Positions 1 to 13,300 of a stretch of DNA of 64,000 nt are shown here, piece after piece (the stretch's first letter is position 1; each line of letters opens with the position of its first letter). A program made the translations under genes and the position numbers. Where the stretch lies: NCBI RefSeq assembly GCF_029784155.1, contig NC_073693.1, forward strand, positions 186,269,802 to 186,333,801. The letters run 5' to 3'. The DNA comes from Uranotaenia lowii. Its lineage: Eukaryota; Arthropoda; Insecta; Diptera; Culicidae. The notes below the pieces were generated by a model. The model had not been told where the DNA came from and searched no databases. It saw only the letters and a list, made by a program, of their open reading frames with translations.

Positions 1-974
1 GTCTGGCCTTTCAGGGTGCGTTCATGAAAAATGTAATGACGCAAAATTAAAGATTTCAGGAATTCTTGACGGTTCCCGAAGTTTTTTTTTCATTTGGATG
101 CACCCGAATAAAATAACAAGCCGCCTAATTCCAAAACTGTCATATTGATTCTCAGAGCGGAGAAGGCTTTAAAAAAATTTAATTTATTTTAATTGATTTT
201 TTTATCCATTTGAATTCACTATTTAACATTTTTGGTTTACACTTCAAGTTTCATGAATTAGAAGAAAAAAAATGAATTAGTGTTTCACTTTATAAATGTT
301 TCTGTCTTACGACTAGCTAACTACCCTCAGACTCGCTATCTTAATCTTGTCGTCCTAAGTTAAACTGCTTGATGTTCCAGGCACAGTCACAATTCAAAAT
401 TCGACGCTGCACAATAATGGTGCTCGTAGCAATATTGCAAAATGGAACAACGGATCAGTTGGTAGATAATTGCCTATTACCATAATAAAACCCGGCGCAG
501 TATATGCTATCAAGTATTCAGAACTTTCAGTGGTGGCTCCAGAGAGTAATGAAGGACTGAAATTGGGAATTTTAGTTACAGCTTCCCGGCACGGGATTTT
601 TTCCTTTATTCTTATAATTCGTTCGATTAGTTAATCTTCCGAATGTGGTTTATTTTATTGTATGTAGGGCTTACCAAGAAGTTTAAAGAATTATGTACTT
701 ATGTACTGATCGCTCATCTTCCTCGACCTAACGGAGTAAGTCGCCTTTGCTTTTACTGAGCTTCCAACTTCGGCTCGGTTGAAAACTCTCTCGATAACGA
801 CTTGACAGATGGTCACACAATTTAGTTTTATAAACATTAGTTAAATAATTTAGGATAGGTAAATGTTAGGTAAATAATTTCATTGAAAAGGTGAAGTTTA
901 AGGAGAGTGTTATATTTTTATTGAATACATTCTTTATGTACCAGCAAAGTGATATTTTGGTCACTTGGTAAGTA
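1..974. other. intergenic/downstream DNA, nothing recognised
   Basis: No long open frame, RNA gene or repeat with defined ends. It is AT-rich with poly-T/poly-A tracts. Confidence 0.5.
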
Positions 975-2673
975 CAGGGTGGCCAGGGAACCGGGGAAAA
1001 ACCAAAAATTCTAAATAGCACCGCGAAAACCGGGAAATAACCGGGAATTTGACATCAAAACCGGGAAAAAGCCTTTATGTAGTGAAAAATACTTTTACTC
1101 CTACGTATAGAAAAGATTGAAGTTAATCTAGAGTAAACATTTATTGAAAAGTTGATGTAGACGTTAATTGTATTTCTTTGATGAAAATACGAAATGCGAA
1201 GAAAGCGTGTTTCATTCAAAAAAACAATAGTAATGCTATTTATTCTACTAATATTAATCCAAATTTCTAAGTGTAAGTTCTACGATTAGAATTCAAAATT
1301 TAAACACTAAGTTCGAATTAGCAATTAAATTTTGAAACTTATATCGACATTTATGGATCAGAATTCCAGTACCTAGTTGGTGTTTCAGAATTTAAGTTCA
1401 ACTTTTCAAATCCGAGTTTTAAAATAAAATACATTAACAGCCCAACATAAGCTTGTTTATTTCTCTGATTATAATGATTTATCAGAATTATTGAAAACAA
1501 TAAATTTGGTTCATCGTGACGTTTTTAATAAATTTTATTTCCCGACAATTTTTAAGATTGACGAACTCTTTGTCAAATGCACATTTATAACTTTATAGCT
1601 TGCAAAGTGAAATCAAACAAGCGGCGAAAAAATTAGTTAGGACAAAGGAACTTTACTTTGTTTAGTCGCCAAATAAAGGAAATTACTTTGATTTTGGGAC
1701 AACATAAAAATCCTTTGTTTCTAATCTGTTTCCTTTATTTCAAAGAATTTTTCAAGTTTGAAATTAAAACAAATTCTTTGATTCAAAGTATTTTTTTAGT
1801 TCAAAGACTTTATCCATTGTTTCAAAAATTTTGTTTTATGGAGGAAATAATGACAATAAATCTCTATTTGTGCCTCCAATTCTAACAAATCTGACATGAT
1901 TTTTCGAAGAATTCATAAAATTTTCCAATAAAATACCTTAAACTTCGTTCATTTCCCCCGCAGTTTGAAATTCACAAAATATTTACATTTCAAATATTGT
2001 TTAAATATTTTCACAAAAAATTACCCCTTATTGTCTTGGAAAACATATTTTCCTCACAATGATTTTAACTTTAAAAACTTATGAACTCCAAAATTGTTTT
2101 ATTGGCAAATGGAAGTTTCGGTTCTGATTAATTGAACGAACTGTGTAATCTCCCAGAGAATTTGAGATTCAAATCTTCAACTAAGATGTACCACATGATA
2201 TTAATATCATAATGTGGTTTTAAAATTAAGAAATGCGGTACCTAAATATTCCAAGATGACGTCCAAAAAATTCAAATTTTAAAAATAAAGAAGTTTCCGT
2301 AAAAAATAGTTGTTAAAGTTGGAAAAAGTTTTTGTTAAAGACTTAGTCTAAGACGAAGGTGACAATTTTCGTTGAACAAATGGAATACTGGAATGAATTT
2401 CTTACCCCCTTATATCGGTATGAAATCCAACAAGTCTCGCCGCAATTTTTGCAGTTGTGAATAACTTTCGAATTACAAAATTGATTCACTGAAAATTTTC
2501 AGTTTTCACACACTTTCACTTACAAATATTATTAAATCTCTGTTTGTTCGTTCAATAAATCTTGTAAAAGGTATAAAACATTGGTTTCTTAGTCCGTGAA
2601 AAACATAAAATCTCACAAGGAAAAACCGGGAAAAAAACGGGAATTTGAAAATAGAAACTCGCTGGCCACCCTG
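975..2673. mobile_element. DNA-transposon remnant/MITE with CAGGGTGGCCAG termini
   Basis: A 12-bp perfect terminal inverted repeat: CAGGGTGGCCAG at 975-986 and CTGGCCACCCTG at 2662-2673. Just inside both ends are short direct motifs of the ACCGGGAAA / CCGGGAATTT type. The interior is AT-rich and has no credible coding frame. No matching target duplication is visible in the flanks, so age or exact ends are uncertain. CAGGG-type ends suggest a hAT-like origin, by inference only. Confidence 0.65.
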
Positions 2674-4171
2674 ATCATCGTTTCAAATCCAATTTATTAT
2701 AGGTTTTAACCAAGTAGTATTTTGAAGAACCGGTTTACCGATTTTCCGGATATCCATTAAAATGAGAAAAAGGGCGTTGGAAAAAAACTATTTGCATACT
2801 TATTTTTCCGGCTAGGTTATGTTTTTGCGTTTTTCTGCATAATAGTATTCGTAGGTACTCTAGGAACTTAAGAAAAAGTGGTAAGGTCGCAAAACGCTAT
2901 AAAAGGGAATATTTCGGATTAATGGACAGAACATAAAAAATATTTATCAATCCAAAATCATTTCATATTTATTAATAAAGTACCACTGTGAATGCTAAAG
3001 CCTTAACCAAATGAGTAACAAAAAATTATCTTCAGATTAAGATTAAACTAAATCGGAGAGTTCCTGAATAAACCCGAAAAATAGTCCAGTACACCTAGCT
3101 GTTTTAATAGTTTAAAACCATAAACCCATCATTCCGATAAGATCCCATCATTGCTGTTGCTGCATACACCAATTGCTTTGAAGAATTATATAGATTGGAA
3201 TCAAATGCCATCTGGTTGTTTTTCTCATACATATTCTCGCTTTGCCCTATCACAGACATGCACTCGAATAAATCTCGAATTGGCAACATCAATAATCGTT
3301 TTTTTGAAAATTGAACCGACGTGTTATTGTTGTCTACAATTTTAACAATCTTCCCAACGAAAAATGTCCCTGGCCTGAACAGCGAGAATATCCTATTTTA
3401 AAATGTAGAACCTGAACAGAGGACATACAATTTTGAGTAAAATAGTGGACATTTTTGATTATTTTCAGATATGGATGTTTTCAAATAATGTATCAATTAC
3501 ATTCACTCATCCAGTCCATAGTCCAAAAATTGACATAAAATTTGACACAACTTTCTAATCACAATTATTGAAAAAAAAAAGTTCCTGGTTTATATTATCA
3601 AAATAAATTCATGCTTAAACTTGATAAACAATTACAAAACGAATCTCTGAAGCAATTTTCACAGTGACTTACTTTATGCTTATGACTAGTTTGATGTTTA
3701 ATCCTTTCCACTAATCAAGGTATACTTCAAAAGCATTGTTTCTATCAGCTTGGCTGTTAGTGATTAATTTGTTTTTGCTTCTTTTTGCTTATGCCCTCCC
3801 AGCTGTCTTTTTTACATGTCTGTTAACTTTTCTTCCAATCACCCAATCATGATACATACTTTCATTCCATTTACACAATTTTTCCCTTACACTTAAGCGA
3901 TAAATGCAAACCTAGAGTTCCGGCGAATAAATACTTAAAATTAAATATCACGGACAATAAATTAAACTAACAGTTGTACGGACAACTATCTAGAACCGCT
4001 TTTGTGTAGCATAAATTTGGCTGCCCAATAAGTGGATCGACAACAATTAAAAATCATTTGAAACAGCAAAAAAGTGACAACATTCAAATTATATGTGTAA
4101 TTCAAATGCTACGCTCTAGGGTTGTTGTTTTTGTTGTTGTTGGTAGGTAAAACATCAACAGTGGGGCTACG
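2674..4171. other. probable 3' UTR and downstream region of the GRAM gene
   Basis: Between the CAGGGTGGCCAG element and the stop codon at 4172. It contains the CAA-rich run (minus strand) at about 4119-4140 and the candidate poly(A) hexamer at 2968. The small open frames at 3.1-3.3 kb overlap on both strands, show no protein-like composition and are not called. Confidence 0.45.
2968..2973 (-). terminator. candidate poly(A) signal of the GRAM gene
   Basis: AATAAA on the minus strand about 1.2 kb past the stop codon. It is the clearest hexamer I noticed downstream, but AT-rich DNA yields these by chance and no cleavage site is visible. Confidence 0.25.
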
Positions 4172-4312
4172 TTAGAGATAGTCTGTGCCGGAATTTTCCA
4201 CCACCACGGAACCGCCTGGCACCTGAGCTCCACGATCACTGCCCAGATTGATGTCGTACTTTTTGGTGGAATCATGCAGCAAGATGGATAATGTTTCCAA
4301 GCTTTTGCGTAC
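4172..4312 (-). CDS. GRAM gene, last coding exon with stop
   Basis: 141 bp: 46 codons and a TAA at 4174-4172, with acceptor CTCTCCATTGCAG. It encodes VRKSLETLSILLHDSTKKYD and then INLGSDRGAQVPGGSVVVEN...TDYL. The phase-0 join to the preceding exon gives a continuous amphipathic helix (NSNLEQIAKVRKSLETLSIL), which supports the 17 kb intron. The 3' UTR lies below 4172 and includes a CAA-rich run. An antisense AATAAA at 2968-2973 is one candidate poly(A) signal. Confidence 0.75.
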   Translation of the reverse strand, partial: VRKSLETLSILLHDSTKKYDINLGSDRGAQVPGGSVVVENSGTDYL

Positions 4313-7300
4313 CTGCAATGGAGAGAGGATATGAAAGTATACAATAACAGTGCACGAACCTGGATCCCCACTTATCTTTATTTTTGCATAATTGTGTTTG
4401 TATTAAATTTTTTTCCCAAGAACAATTGATTGCATTTTGCTAAGTAAAAATGTTAGTTTAGAGTTGAAATTTCGACTATCGGTCTAGTTATTCGGCTTAT
4501 TTATACAAAAAAAAATCAGGGAATTCGAGTAGGCGACGATTTTTTCTAAACGCACGCGTTTTTATGTGTTCGCGAAATAATCAAATCACAAGAAATAAGC
4601 TTCAAAATTTCGAAGTTCGGATGAATATCAACTTGAATCACCAATAACCTGTATCATCAAAGGCTTAAATGAAGAACGCATTTTTTGTCGTTTAGGCTTC
4701 AACTACCTCGTTCCTCTAAATAGGTTGGATAATCTTGAACAGGTGTCCTTAATCTGGGCCGCGCGTGAGTTGACGATAGTCGAGGTACTCGATTCCTGGT
4801 GTCGTTTTAGGTGAAGAACGTCACTTCGGATGAACTTTGACAATGAACTTTCTCCACTTACACCGACTATCGGAAAAGATGACTAGAGCACAGGTATGAA
4901 GTATTCATTTGAAACGCGAGAAAAACACACTGAATTGTGCGCTGGAATTCACCGGATGTGCAGCAAAATTCATCAGATGTGCGGCAGAATTCATCAAGTG
5001 TGCATAAAATTCACCAAGTGTGTGGCAAAATTCATCAAGTGTGCAGAAAATTCACCAGATGTGCGATTCCATCTTTTTGATTTCCATTTACATGGGATTC
5101 GATGAATACTTCATAGGCCTGGACTAGAGTTCCATCCCCACAGTCCTAGAGTCCCATTTATCTATAGGTGGGGACAACCAAAAACTTTAGTATTAGTTCG
5201 TTGTATTCATACAGTTGTTTATGAACGATTGTGACGTAACGCGACGCTATCACGGAGTCAAGTATAAGGCGTCCGAATGTAGCCATAGAAACATATTAGG
5301 AGGTACATATGTTTGGGACGGAAATAAAGTTGTTTATTATTTAGAACTCATAGCGTCGCCGTACTAGGCGTCAGAAAGAAAAAGCGTAAATAAAAGGGTG
5401 CTTTGATTGTGGTTTTCCAAATAACATGGAAAGTTCCAAGTCGTCGATGAACGGCGACTTCAACGTCGCGACGATCATGAACGTTTGTGACGTAGAAATC
5501 AAAACATTGAAAAAACTGATTCTCACACTCGTGCAAGAGCAGTCTTGTCCCCTATAGATAAACCACATAGGAGTCCCATGACAGTAAGGTGACTCGGCTA
5601 TCGTCACCTCACGCGGGGCGCAGAATAAGGACCAGTTATTACAATTTGAAAACAATTTTACGTCTTCTTGCATGAGCCAGGCAGGCGTCATCGGATTTCT
5701 CATGCCATAAGGGCATAAAGGTTGATAATTCAAGTACGAACAATGTTCGAATGAGCAATCGAGACTTTTGTACTACCAAAAGGTCAGAAGACCTGTCAGC
5801 TGGGTTGCCAGGTGTCCAGATTTGTCTGTAAAACCAAGACTTTTGACCCTTCGTCCAGATATTGGTCTGACCCAGATTTTGCCCAGATTTTTGCTGAGAG
5901 TTCCCAGATTTTACAGACTTTCAAACTTGAGTGATAAAATCAATATTCATCCATGGGATTTGATTCGTATAAGTGCCAGATTAGACTGAAATCTCGCTTG
6001 TACTCATTGGTGTTTGACCAATCATTCATTAAACAATTTTTTAAAATAAGATCGGCATGGTACATGGTAGGAAACAGTGTTTGTTATATAGTTATCAACT
6101 CGAAAATAACCCGAATACCACAGAATAGCCAGCACTACAATTCAAACTATAGACTGAGTTATTGGTGATAATTTGCGAAAATTTATTGTTGGTCAAAGTT
6201 ACCCCGTTTAACGGTACTACTGCTTCTTACAGTCTCACAAAAAAAACATTTTTTTTATTTCCATATTTTAGTTTTTTTTAAATTACAAACTTCAACTAAA
6301 TCCACTAAATCATGTTCGATTTGTAAAAATCTGACCATCTTGAGGGTCAAAACAGCTTTCGAAGCATATCTCCCTAGACTGGCCCATAACCAAAAAAATC
6401 CTTATATTCCATGCGGCACCCCTTAGATTGGTGCCTTTAGGTGAAAAAATGACTTTCTGAAAGTTTCAGGTCATTTGGCAGAAGCACGAGCTGGCGCAAA
6501 GGACTTAAAATTTGTATGGAGATTTTCGGTAAAATGTATGAAAAATCGACATACTTTCACTATTTGTGTTCTAAAATATGTTTCCAGTATGCTAGAAAGC
6601 TCAGAATTTCAGGAATTGTAGTTCGAACAATGACAAACAAGTTTGTAGAAGATTGTGACGCGATACGAGTTGACTGAGATGAGTTATCCGCAATTGAATG
6701 TGTGATATTTTTTTCGCATTTCTTTGATATATCGTGAACGGTGTATGGGCTAATAATCGCACTCACTTGATCGCATCGTCACACAATGCAGCAGCTCATA
6801 GTTTATCAAACCTTTCTTTCAACTTTTTGCAAAGATATTTGTAATAAAATAAGCTAAAACTTTGCCGAGGACACAAACTTTCTATCTTGTAACAGTATCG
6901 ATATTTTGTTATTTTTGCTTGTGCACCCCTAAAAGTTATTTTTAGAATGCTACTTCCCAGAGCATTCTCTGGCTTCAAACCCGTAGCCACTCAGGGATAG
7001 TACTCCCAGACTCACATCAGTAACTGGAACTCACGAGAGTGCTCTTTAATCGAGGCACTCAATGACGTCGAACCCCACCGCCCAAGAGCACTCCAGATAT
7101 GACGTCACGAAGGAATCCCCTTATTTAAATGAGATATGATTGCAACTGGAGTAATAGCTGTGCGTTTGGTTTATATGAAGCCTGTCGTCACCAGCTGGTT
7201 GATATGCGTCCGGTTATTAACCCCATCACTAGACTAGTATGAATGTAGTGGTAACCGGGGTTGTTGATTTCGCGCAACCCGAACTTAGACCCGAGATCGG

Positions 7301-10300
7301 AGATCAAAACCTCGGATGAGATGAAAAAGTCTTGATAAGAAGAAATTTTCTTCGGAGAACTTCGTGATTATCAGTTCGCTAATAATTACGAAGTTCCGGT
7401 TACGAAACCAATAACTTTTTTTGTTCTGAGGGCTAATGCTTTTTCTCGTCCACTTTTCTCTGGACTGTGAAGTAGGCCAGATCGGAAAAAAATTTGTGTT
7501 TCGCGCGTACATAGTACACAAAGGTACTACAAAAAATTAAACGTGGTCTTAAATTATCTTTTAAAAGTTACATTTTATTCCCTCAGTTTTCCCTCCGAGT
7601 GCAATTAGTGTGCAAATAGTTTTACTAGTGCGATAAGAATATTGGAAAAGGGTAATAGATATTTTGATTATACACAAAAGTGCGTTTGGATATGAGAAAA
7701 ATTATATTAAACAGATTCTCGGAGGAGCCGATCCACCTGCAACCCGCTATCATCCAGCCAGGGAAAGTAGACCCAACGCACCGAGCGATCGTCAACCGCA
7801 TCTTATTTCCATCACGTGGTACGTTTCGACCAACAGAAGACACCGCAGGCGAAACGGCATACGCGAGGCGGCAACTGTCCATTTGGTTCAACGAGTGGCA
7901 TCCCGCAGACGACGCACGGCGATTTTCCGGAGACTTTTCCGCTTCCGGTGGAAAACAGGTTTGAGCCCTCAATCGATACGAGTGAGTACTTTAAAAATTA
8001 CCGTCCCCTTGTCCCATACAGAACAGCATTTTGAGCGGCACTCACCAAGCCTACAGCAACAGCTCAGTTGGTTCGGGCGGTGCACATAGAATTATGACGT
8101 GTACCCCCGAGGTTGTGAGTTCGAATCTTGTGGAAGTTTCAATTTTCTTTTTGTAAGTGCCACGCTACGGCCGCACTTGAAACTCGAGCATATCCGATGG
8201 GTAATTAATTACACACATCACCCAAACCCAAACCCTTAAATCGCACTGAGAGAAAGAGGAATTTCCTAGGAAAAATTCCACACATGGCCATTTAATTTGA
8301 AGCAAATGCACTCCATCTAAGATAGATTTCTGAGGGAAAAAGTAAGCCAGGCAGCGCTTGCGAGCGCTGATAGTTAGCGGGAAAGTCTCCCGAAGTGAAA
8401 TGTAAGTAAGGCAGCTAGGGAAATCCGGAAATGAAAATGTAAAATCCCACTAACACAACTCAATTTTTGGCTAATAGAAAACACTTTTTAAACGTATTCT
8501 GATGTAGCTTTTATTGAAGAGTTAAAGGTCACGTTTTTTTTTTCGGTTCCGCTTGTACTGGAAGTCTGGGTTGACTTCCGATTTTCGACTTCTTCTTTTC
8601 AGCCCCCTTTCTAACCTCCTAAGCAAATCTGGGGAATTTTGGTCGGGGAAAGTGGGCCCGGTGAAGATTTTTATTTGAGAATCTTTCTCTTAGTAAGTTC
8701 GTGTTTTTGGTAGCCAACCGAAGAACTTATCTTTTATCCAGGTTGTTTTCCTGCGAATTTGTTCGGGGATTTTGTTTGAGGGTCAACAGGTCGAGGAACG
8801 GTGGGGTGATTGGTGATCAGGGCCACACATAATGTACCCACCCTAATGATGGGTCTCTTAGCCGGGCACGCATCAAACAGGAGGATGATCTCTTCGGAGT
8901 GGCGCATATAAATCATCCGCTTAGCACCCAGATTACTCCCACGCCCCAACTGCCTCCCGTTGCAGTGGCGCCCAACTTTTAGAGTGGCACGAAAAACTTT
9001 TCTTTTCTTTCTTCACTATTTAGTAAATACAAAAAGGTTGCAATCTCATTTATTATTTTTATTTTTTCATTTATTTTTTTTCCTTCGCATTAGTCTTTAG
9101 TTACAATATTTTTTATTCTTTTATTCACTGGTTACCAGTTCCTTATCTACTTTAATTACGTACAATTTTTTTTTCTCATTCACATAGCATCTATTTAGTA
9201 TTATTCACATTCAATTTGATCTGCTACATTATTTCGCATAAAGATTATTTTAATAAATTTCTGTTAAAATGGATCGTTTCCCATGTGCTGAGCATTTGAA
9301 CTTAGAAGAGGTGGATTACGAGCTTGCAATTCGAGATCGTTTAGGGGAAGTTGCCCGTAAACTAGAATTGCCAAGCAAACAAAGAATCTTACGAACGATT
9401 TTTCGCGAAGATTTATCACAAAGGCGAAACTATCAAGCCAGTGATTCAGTTTCGGACTATTTTTGTTTTATTGGGGAACAACTGTCAGGTATCGAAAGAG
9501 CGATACAACGAAAAAAGATGGATGCCAAAAGTGAATCACGTTTGTTGCACTACTGGTATCGTTCAAAGCGACTTCAGGCAACTTCCGAGGACCAGAAGAA
9601 AATGCGGAGGGACCTGGTTCGTAGAGTTGAGAGTGTCATGAGCGCGAACAGGATTGTTCTTCCAACAACACCAGTGAAAGAGCAGATACGAGATCTACTC
9701 GCACAGAATGGGGGGCCTTCAGGTAACACGAGCATGACTCAAATTCCTACAGGGAGTCAACGGAACAGTCTTGGAGCAATCCAGAAGGAAAACCGGCCTT
9801 CAGCAGAAAGCAAACCAAGCGATGCAGTCACCGAGAGGTTAACACAAATGGAGGACATGATGAAGACGATGTTGGCGCTGATGGCGGATCAAGAGGGTGG
9901 CCTCAATGGGGGAAATTCAGACAGTATTTCTACTCCTACTAAGCTTAAACAGCGGCAGCGGAACGACGATCGGTTCAACCGTAGACGAACGCATCATAGT
10001 GATAGCGACGACGATAGCGAGGAGGAGCAGTCGATGATGGACAGCGACGCGGACAGCAGGGTCAGCGATTTGGTTAGGAAGGGTAGACGCACTGGTTCGG
10101 AACCAGAAACGTATCGAAACGGCAGGCGACGAACCCACGTTAGGGAAAGGGGAGATCATTTCTACAGGGTAGAGAAATGGAAAATTAAATTTTCAGGGGA
10201 TCCGCGTTCTCTAAGTGTGGAGGATTTTCTCTACAAAGCTAATAAATTAGCAGAGAGGGAAGGAATTTCAGAAGAAAGACTGTTAGGAGATATTCATCTA

Positions 10301-13300
10301 CTTTTGGAAGATTCGGCATCCGATTGGTTCTTTACCTACGTGGACAATTTCGATACGTGGGAACAATTCGAGAGACAGATTAAAAACAGGTTTGGGAATC
10401 CTAATAAGGATCAAGGTATTCGCCAGAAAATTAAAGATAGGAAACAGCATCGAGGGGAGACTTTTGCAACATTCGTTACAGAGATTGAGAAACTCAATCG
10501 AATGCTGACGAGACCTATGTCAAAAAGAGCGAAGTTCGAGGCAATTTGGGATAATATGAGACATCATTATCAATCGAAAATTTCGGTAGTAGATGTGAAC
10601 TCATTGGAGGAGTTAATAAGAATTAACAGGAAGATTGATGCTACGGACCTTTCGCTGCAAAATTCTTGGGAACCACATTCTAAACGACCAATTAACAAGG
10701 TCGACGTCAACGGGGAGTCTGAGGATGGGGTTTCAGAGGACGGAGAGTCAGCTGGTGTGAATGCTTTGAATAGTCGTCCTTTCAGACAGCATCCAAATCC
10801 AGTTCAACCCTCCACTAACTTTTCTAATCATCATCGAGGACCAACATCATCCGATAAGTTTCAAGATCAACCCAAGACCAACCAGCAAATGAACCAGCAA
10901 CAACAACCGCGACAACAGTTTTTGAACTACAATTTACCTTCAGCATCGGCCTGTTGGAATTGTCACCAAGAAGGTCATAATTGGAGGGATTGCACTAAAC
11001 CGAGAGTTATTTTTTGTTACGGTTGTGGAAATCTTGGTCGTACCATCCGTTCTTGTGAACGATGTTCAAGAACCGGTTACGGCTCGAATAATAAATTTCA
11101 GCAGGGAAACTAAAACAGGGGTGTCGAAGTGGGAATGTTAGCACCTCTAAAAATAAAATCGTTCCCAAAACACACGAATTCGACCCACTTTTCAAGATCC
11201 ACCACATTCGGATAAATCCTACAAATGTTCATGTTTTTGACACGGAAATTGAGGCGTTGCTGGACTCCGGCGCTGCCATCAGCGTTACCAATTCTTCGGA
11301 AATGGCAGAAAAATATGGCCTGAAAATTCTTCCAGCAGCAGTTAGAGTCAGCACAGCAGATGGGACCGAGTATCGGTGTTTAGGATATCTCAATTTACCA
11401 TTCCGTTACAAGGAAGTAACAAAAATAATACCGACGCTGATTGTTCCACAAATTTCCAGGAAACTTATTCTAGGAGCGGATTTCTGGGAAAGTTTTGGAA
11501 TTCGCCCAATGATTGATATTGGAAACGGACCGGAGACGATTGAAACCCTTAATGCGGTGACAGACGCTTTGATTTGTTTCAATATTGAACCATCGGACGA
11601 ACTTCCAAAACTGCCCCAGAATGAACCGGATGGAACACTGGACGTGCCAACTTTTGATCCACCGGAAGAGCCGGTTCCGGAGAACATTGAGACGGAGCAC
11701 GATCTTTCGGATTACGAAAGAGGCGAGCTTATTGAAGCGGTGAAAGATTTCGAGTTTACGGCCCCGGGAAAACTCGGACGAACTCATCTCATCGAACACG
11801 AGATTATTCTGAAGGACGACGCAAAGCCAAGGAACCAACCAATCTACAAATGTTCCCCCGACATCCAGCGCGAAATAGACGCTGAGATTGAACGATTCAA
11901 GGAGCTGGGGGCAATTGAGGAGTGTTACAGCGAGTGGACCAATCCTTTGGTGCCAGTTCGTAAGTCGAATGGGAAAATCCGCGTGTGCCTGGACTCACGA
12001 CGGATAAATTCGATGACAATAAAGGACTCGTACCCAATGCAAAACATGCAGGATATTTTCCATCGTCTTGAATCAGCGAAATTTTTCTCCATAATCGACT
12101 TGAAGGATGCGTATTTCCAGATACCCCTCAAGGAGGAAAGTCGGAATTACACAGCCTTCCGGACGTCGAAAGGGTTATTCCGTTTCAGGGTTTGTCCTTT
12201 TGGGGTAACGAATGCACCGTTTACGATGTGTCGCCTGATGGGCAAGGCTTTAGGGTTTGACTTACAACCACAAGTGTTCGTCTACTTAGACGACATTGTG
12301 ATTGCTACGAAAACGCTTGATGAACATTTCCGACTTTTGAGAGAAGTAGCAAGGCGACTCAAGAATGCAGGTTTAACGATTTCCCTGGAAAAATCGCGCT
12401 TTTGTCGTAAGCAGGTTATGTACCTAGGGTACCTGCTCACAGAACACGGAATTCGTATCGACCAGTCTAGGATTCAGCCTATCTTAAATTATGCCAGACC
12501 AAAATCAGTGAAGGACGTTCGTCGCTTGATGGGACTTGCCGGGTTTTATCAGCGATTTATCCCGAATTATAGCAGGATAACCGCGAACATTACCGACCTT
12601 TTGAAAAAGGAGAAGAAGTTTTCCTGGACGCCGGAGGCGGAAAACTCGTTTCAAGAACTGAAAACAGTTCTTACATCAGCACCAATTCTCGCTAATCCCG
12701 ATTTTGAAAAGCCGTTTACAATCGAGTCCGATGCGTCTGACAACGCAGTGGGGGCGGCTCTGGTTCAGATCCAGGATGGGGAGACACGGGTCATCGGCTA
12801 TTTTAGTAAGAAACTTAGCGCAACTCAGAGGAAATATTCGGCGGTCGAGAAGGAGTGTTTGGGTGTCCTGCTTGCGATCGACAATTTTAAACACTACGTA
12901 GAAGGCACGCGTTTCAAAGTAGTCACCGATGCACGGAGCCTTCTCTGGTTGTTTAAAATTGGCGCGGAATCGGGGAATTCAAAACTCCTTCGATGGGCTC
13001 TTCGTATTCAGTCATACGACATCGAGCTCGAATATCGAAAGGGCAAAAATAACATTACGGCCGATTGCTTGTCGCGGTCAATCGAAGCTTTGTCCCTAGA
13101 ATCGATCGACATGGAGTATCAGGACCTTGTTAAGGACATCACAATAAAACCAGAAAAATACCAAGACTTTCGAATTATAAATGGGGAAATTTGGAAGTAT
13201 GTGAAGTCTTCTAACCACCAAACTGATCCACGATTCACTTGGAAACGTTACCCACCAGCTACAGAGAGGAAGGAGCTGATCCAACAAGAGCACGAGAAAG

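Larger units (their letters stand above)
6888..8964 (+). repeat. 5' LTR
   Basis: A 2077-bp direct repeat of 18106-20182 (constant offset 11218), bounded TG...CA. It is unusually long. Notable contents: a GC-rich block 7690-8040 with a 90-codon ORF, a pol III A/B-box-like pair (8060-8128), a near-palindrome GGAATTTCC...AAATTCC (8258-8279) and the hairpin AGCGCTTGCGAGCGCT (8354-8369). I could not assign U3/R/U5 boundaries, and no AATAAA was found. Confidence 0.95.
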
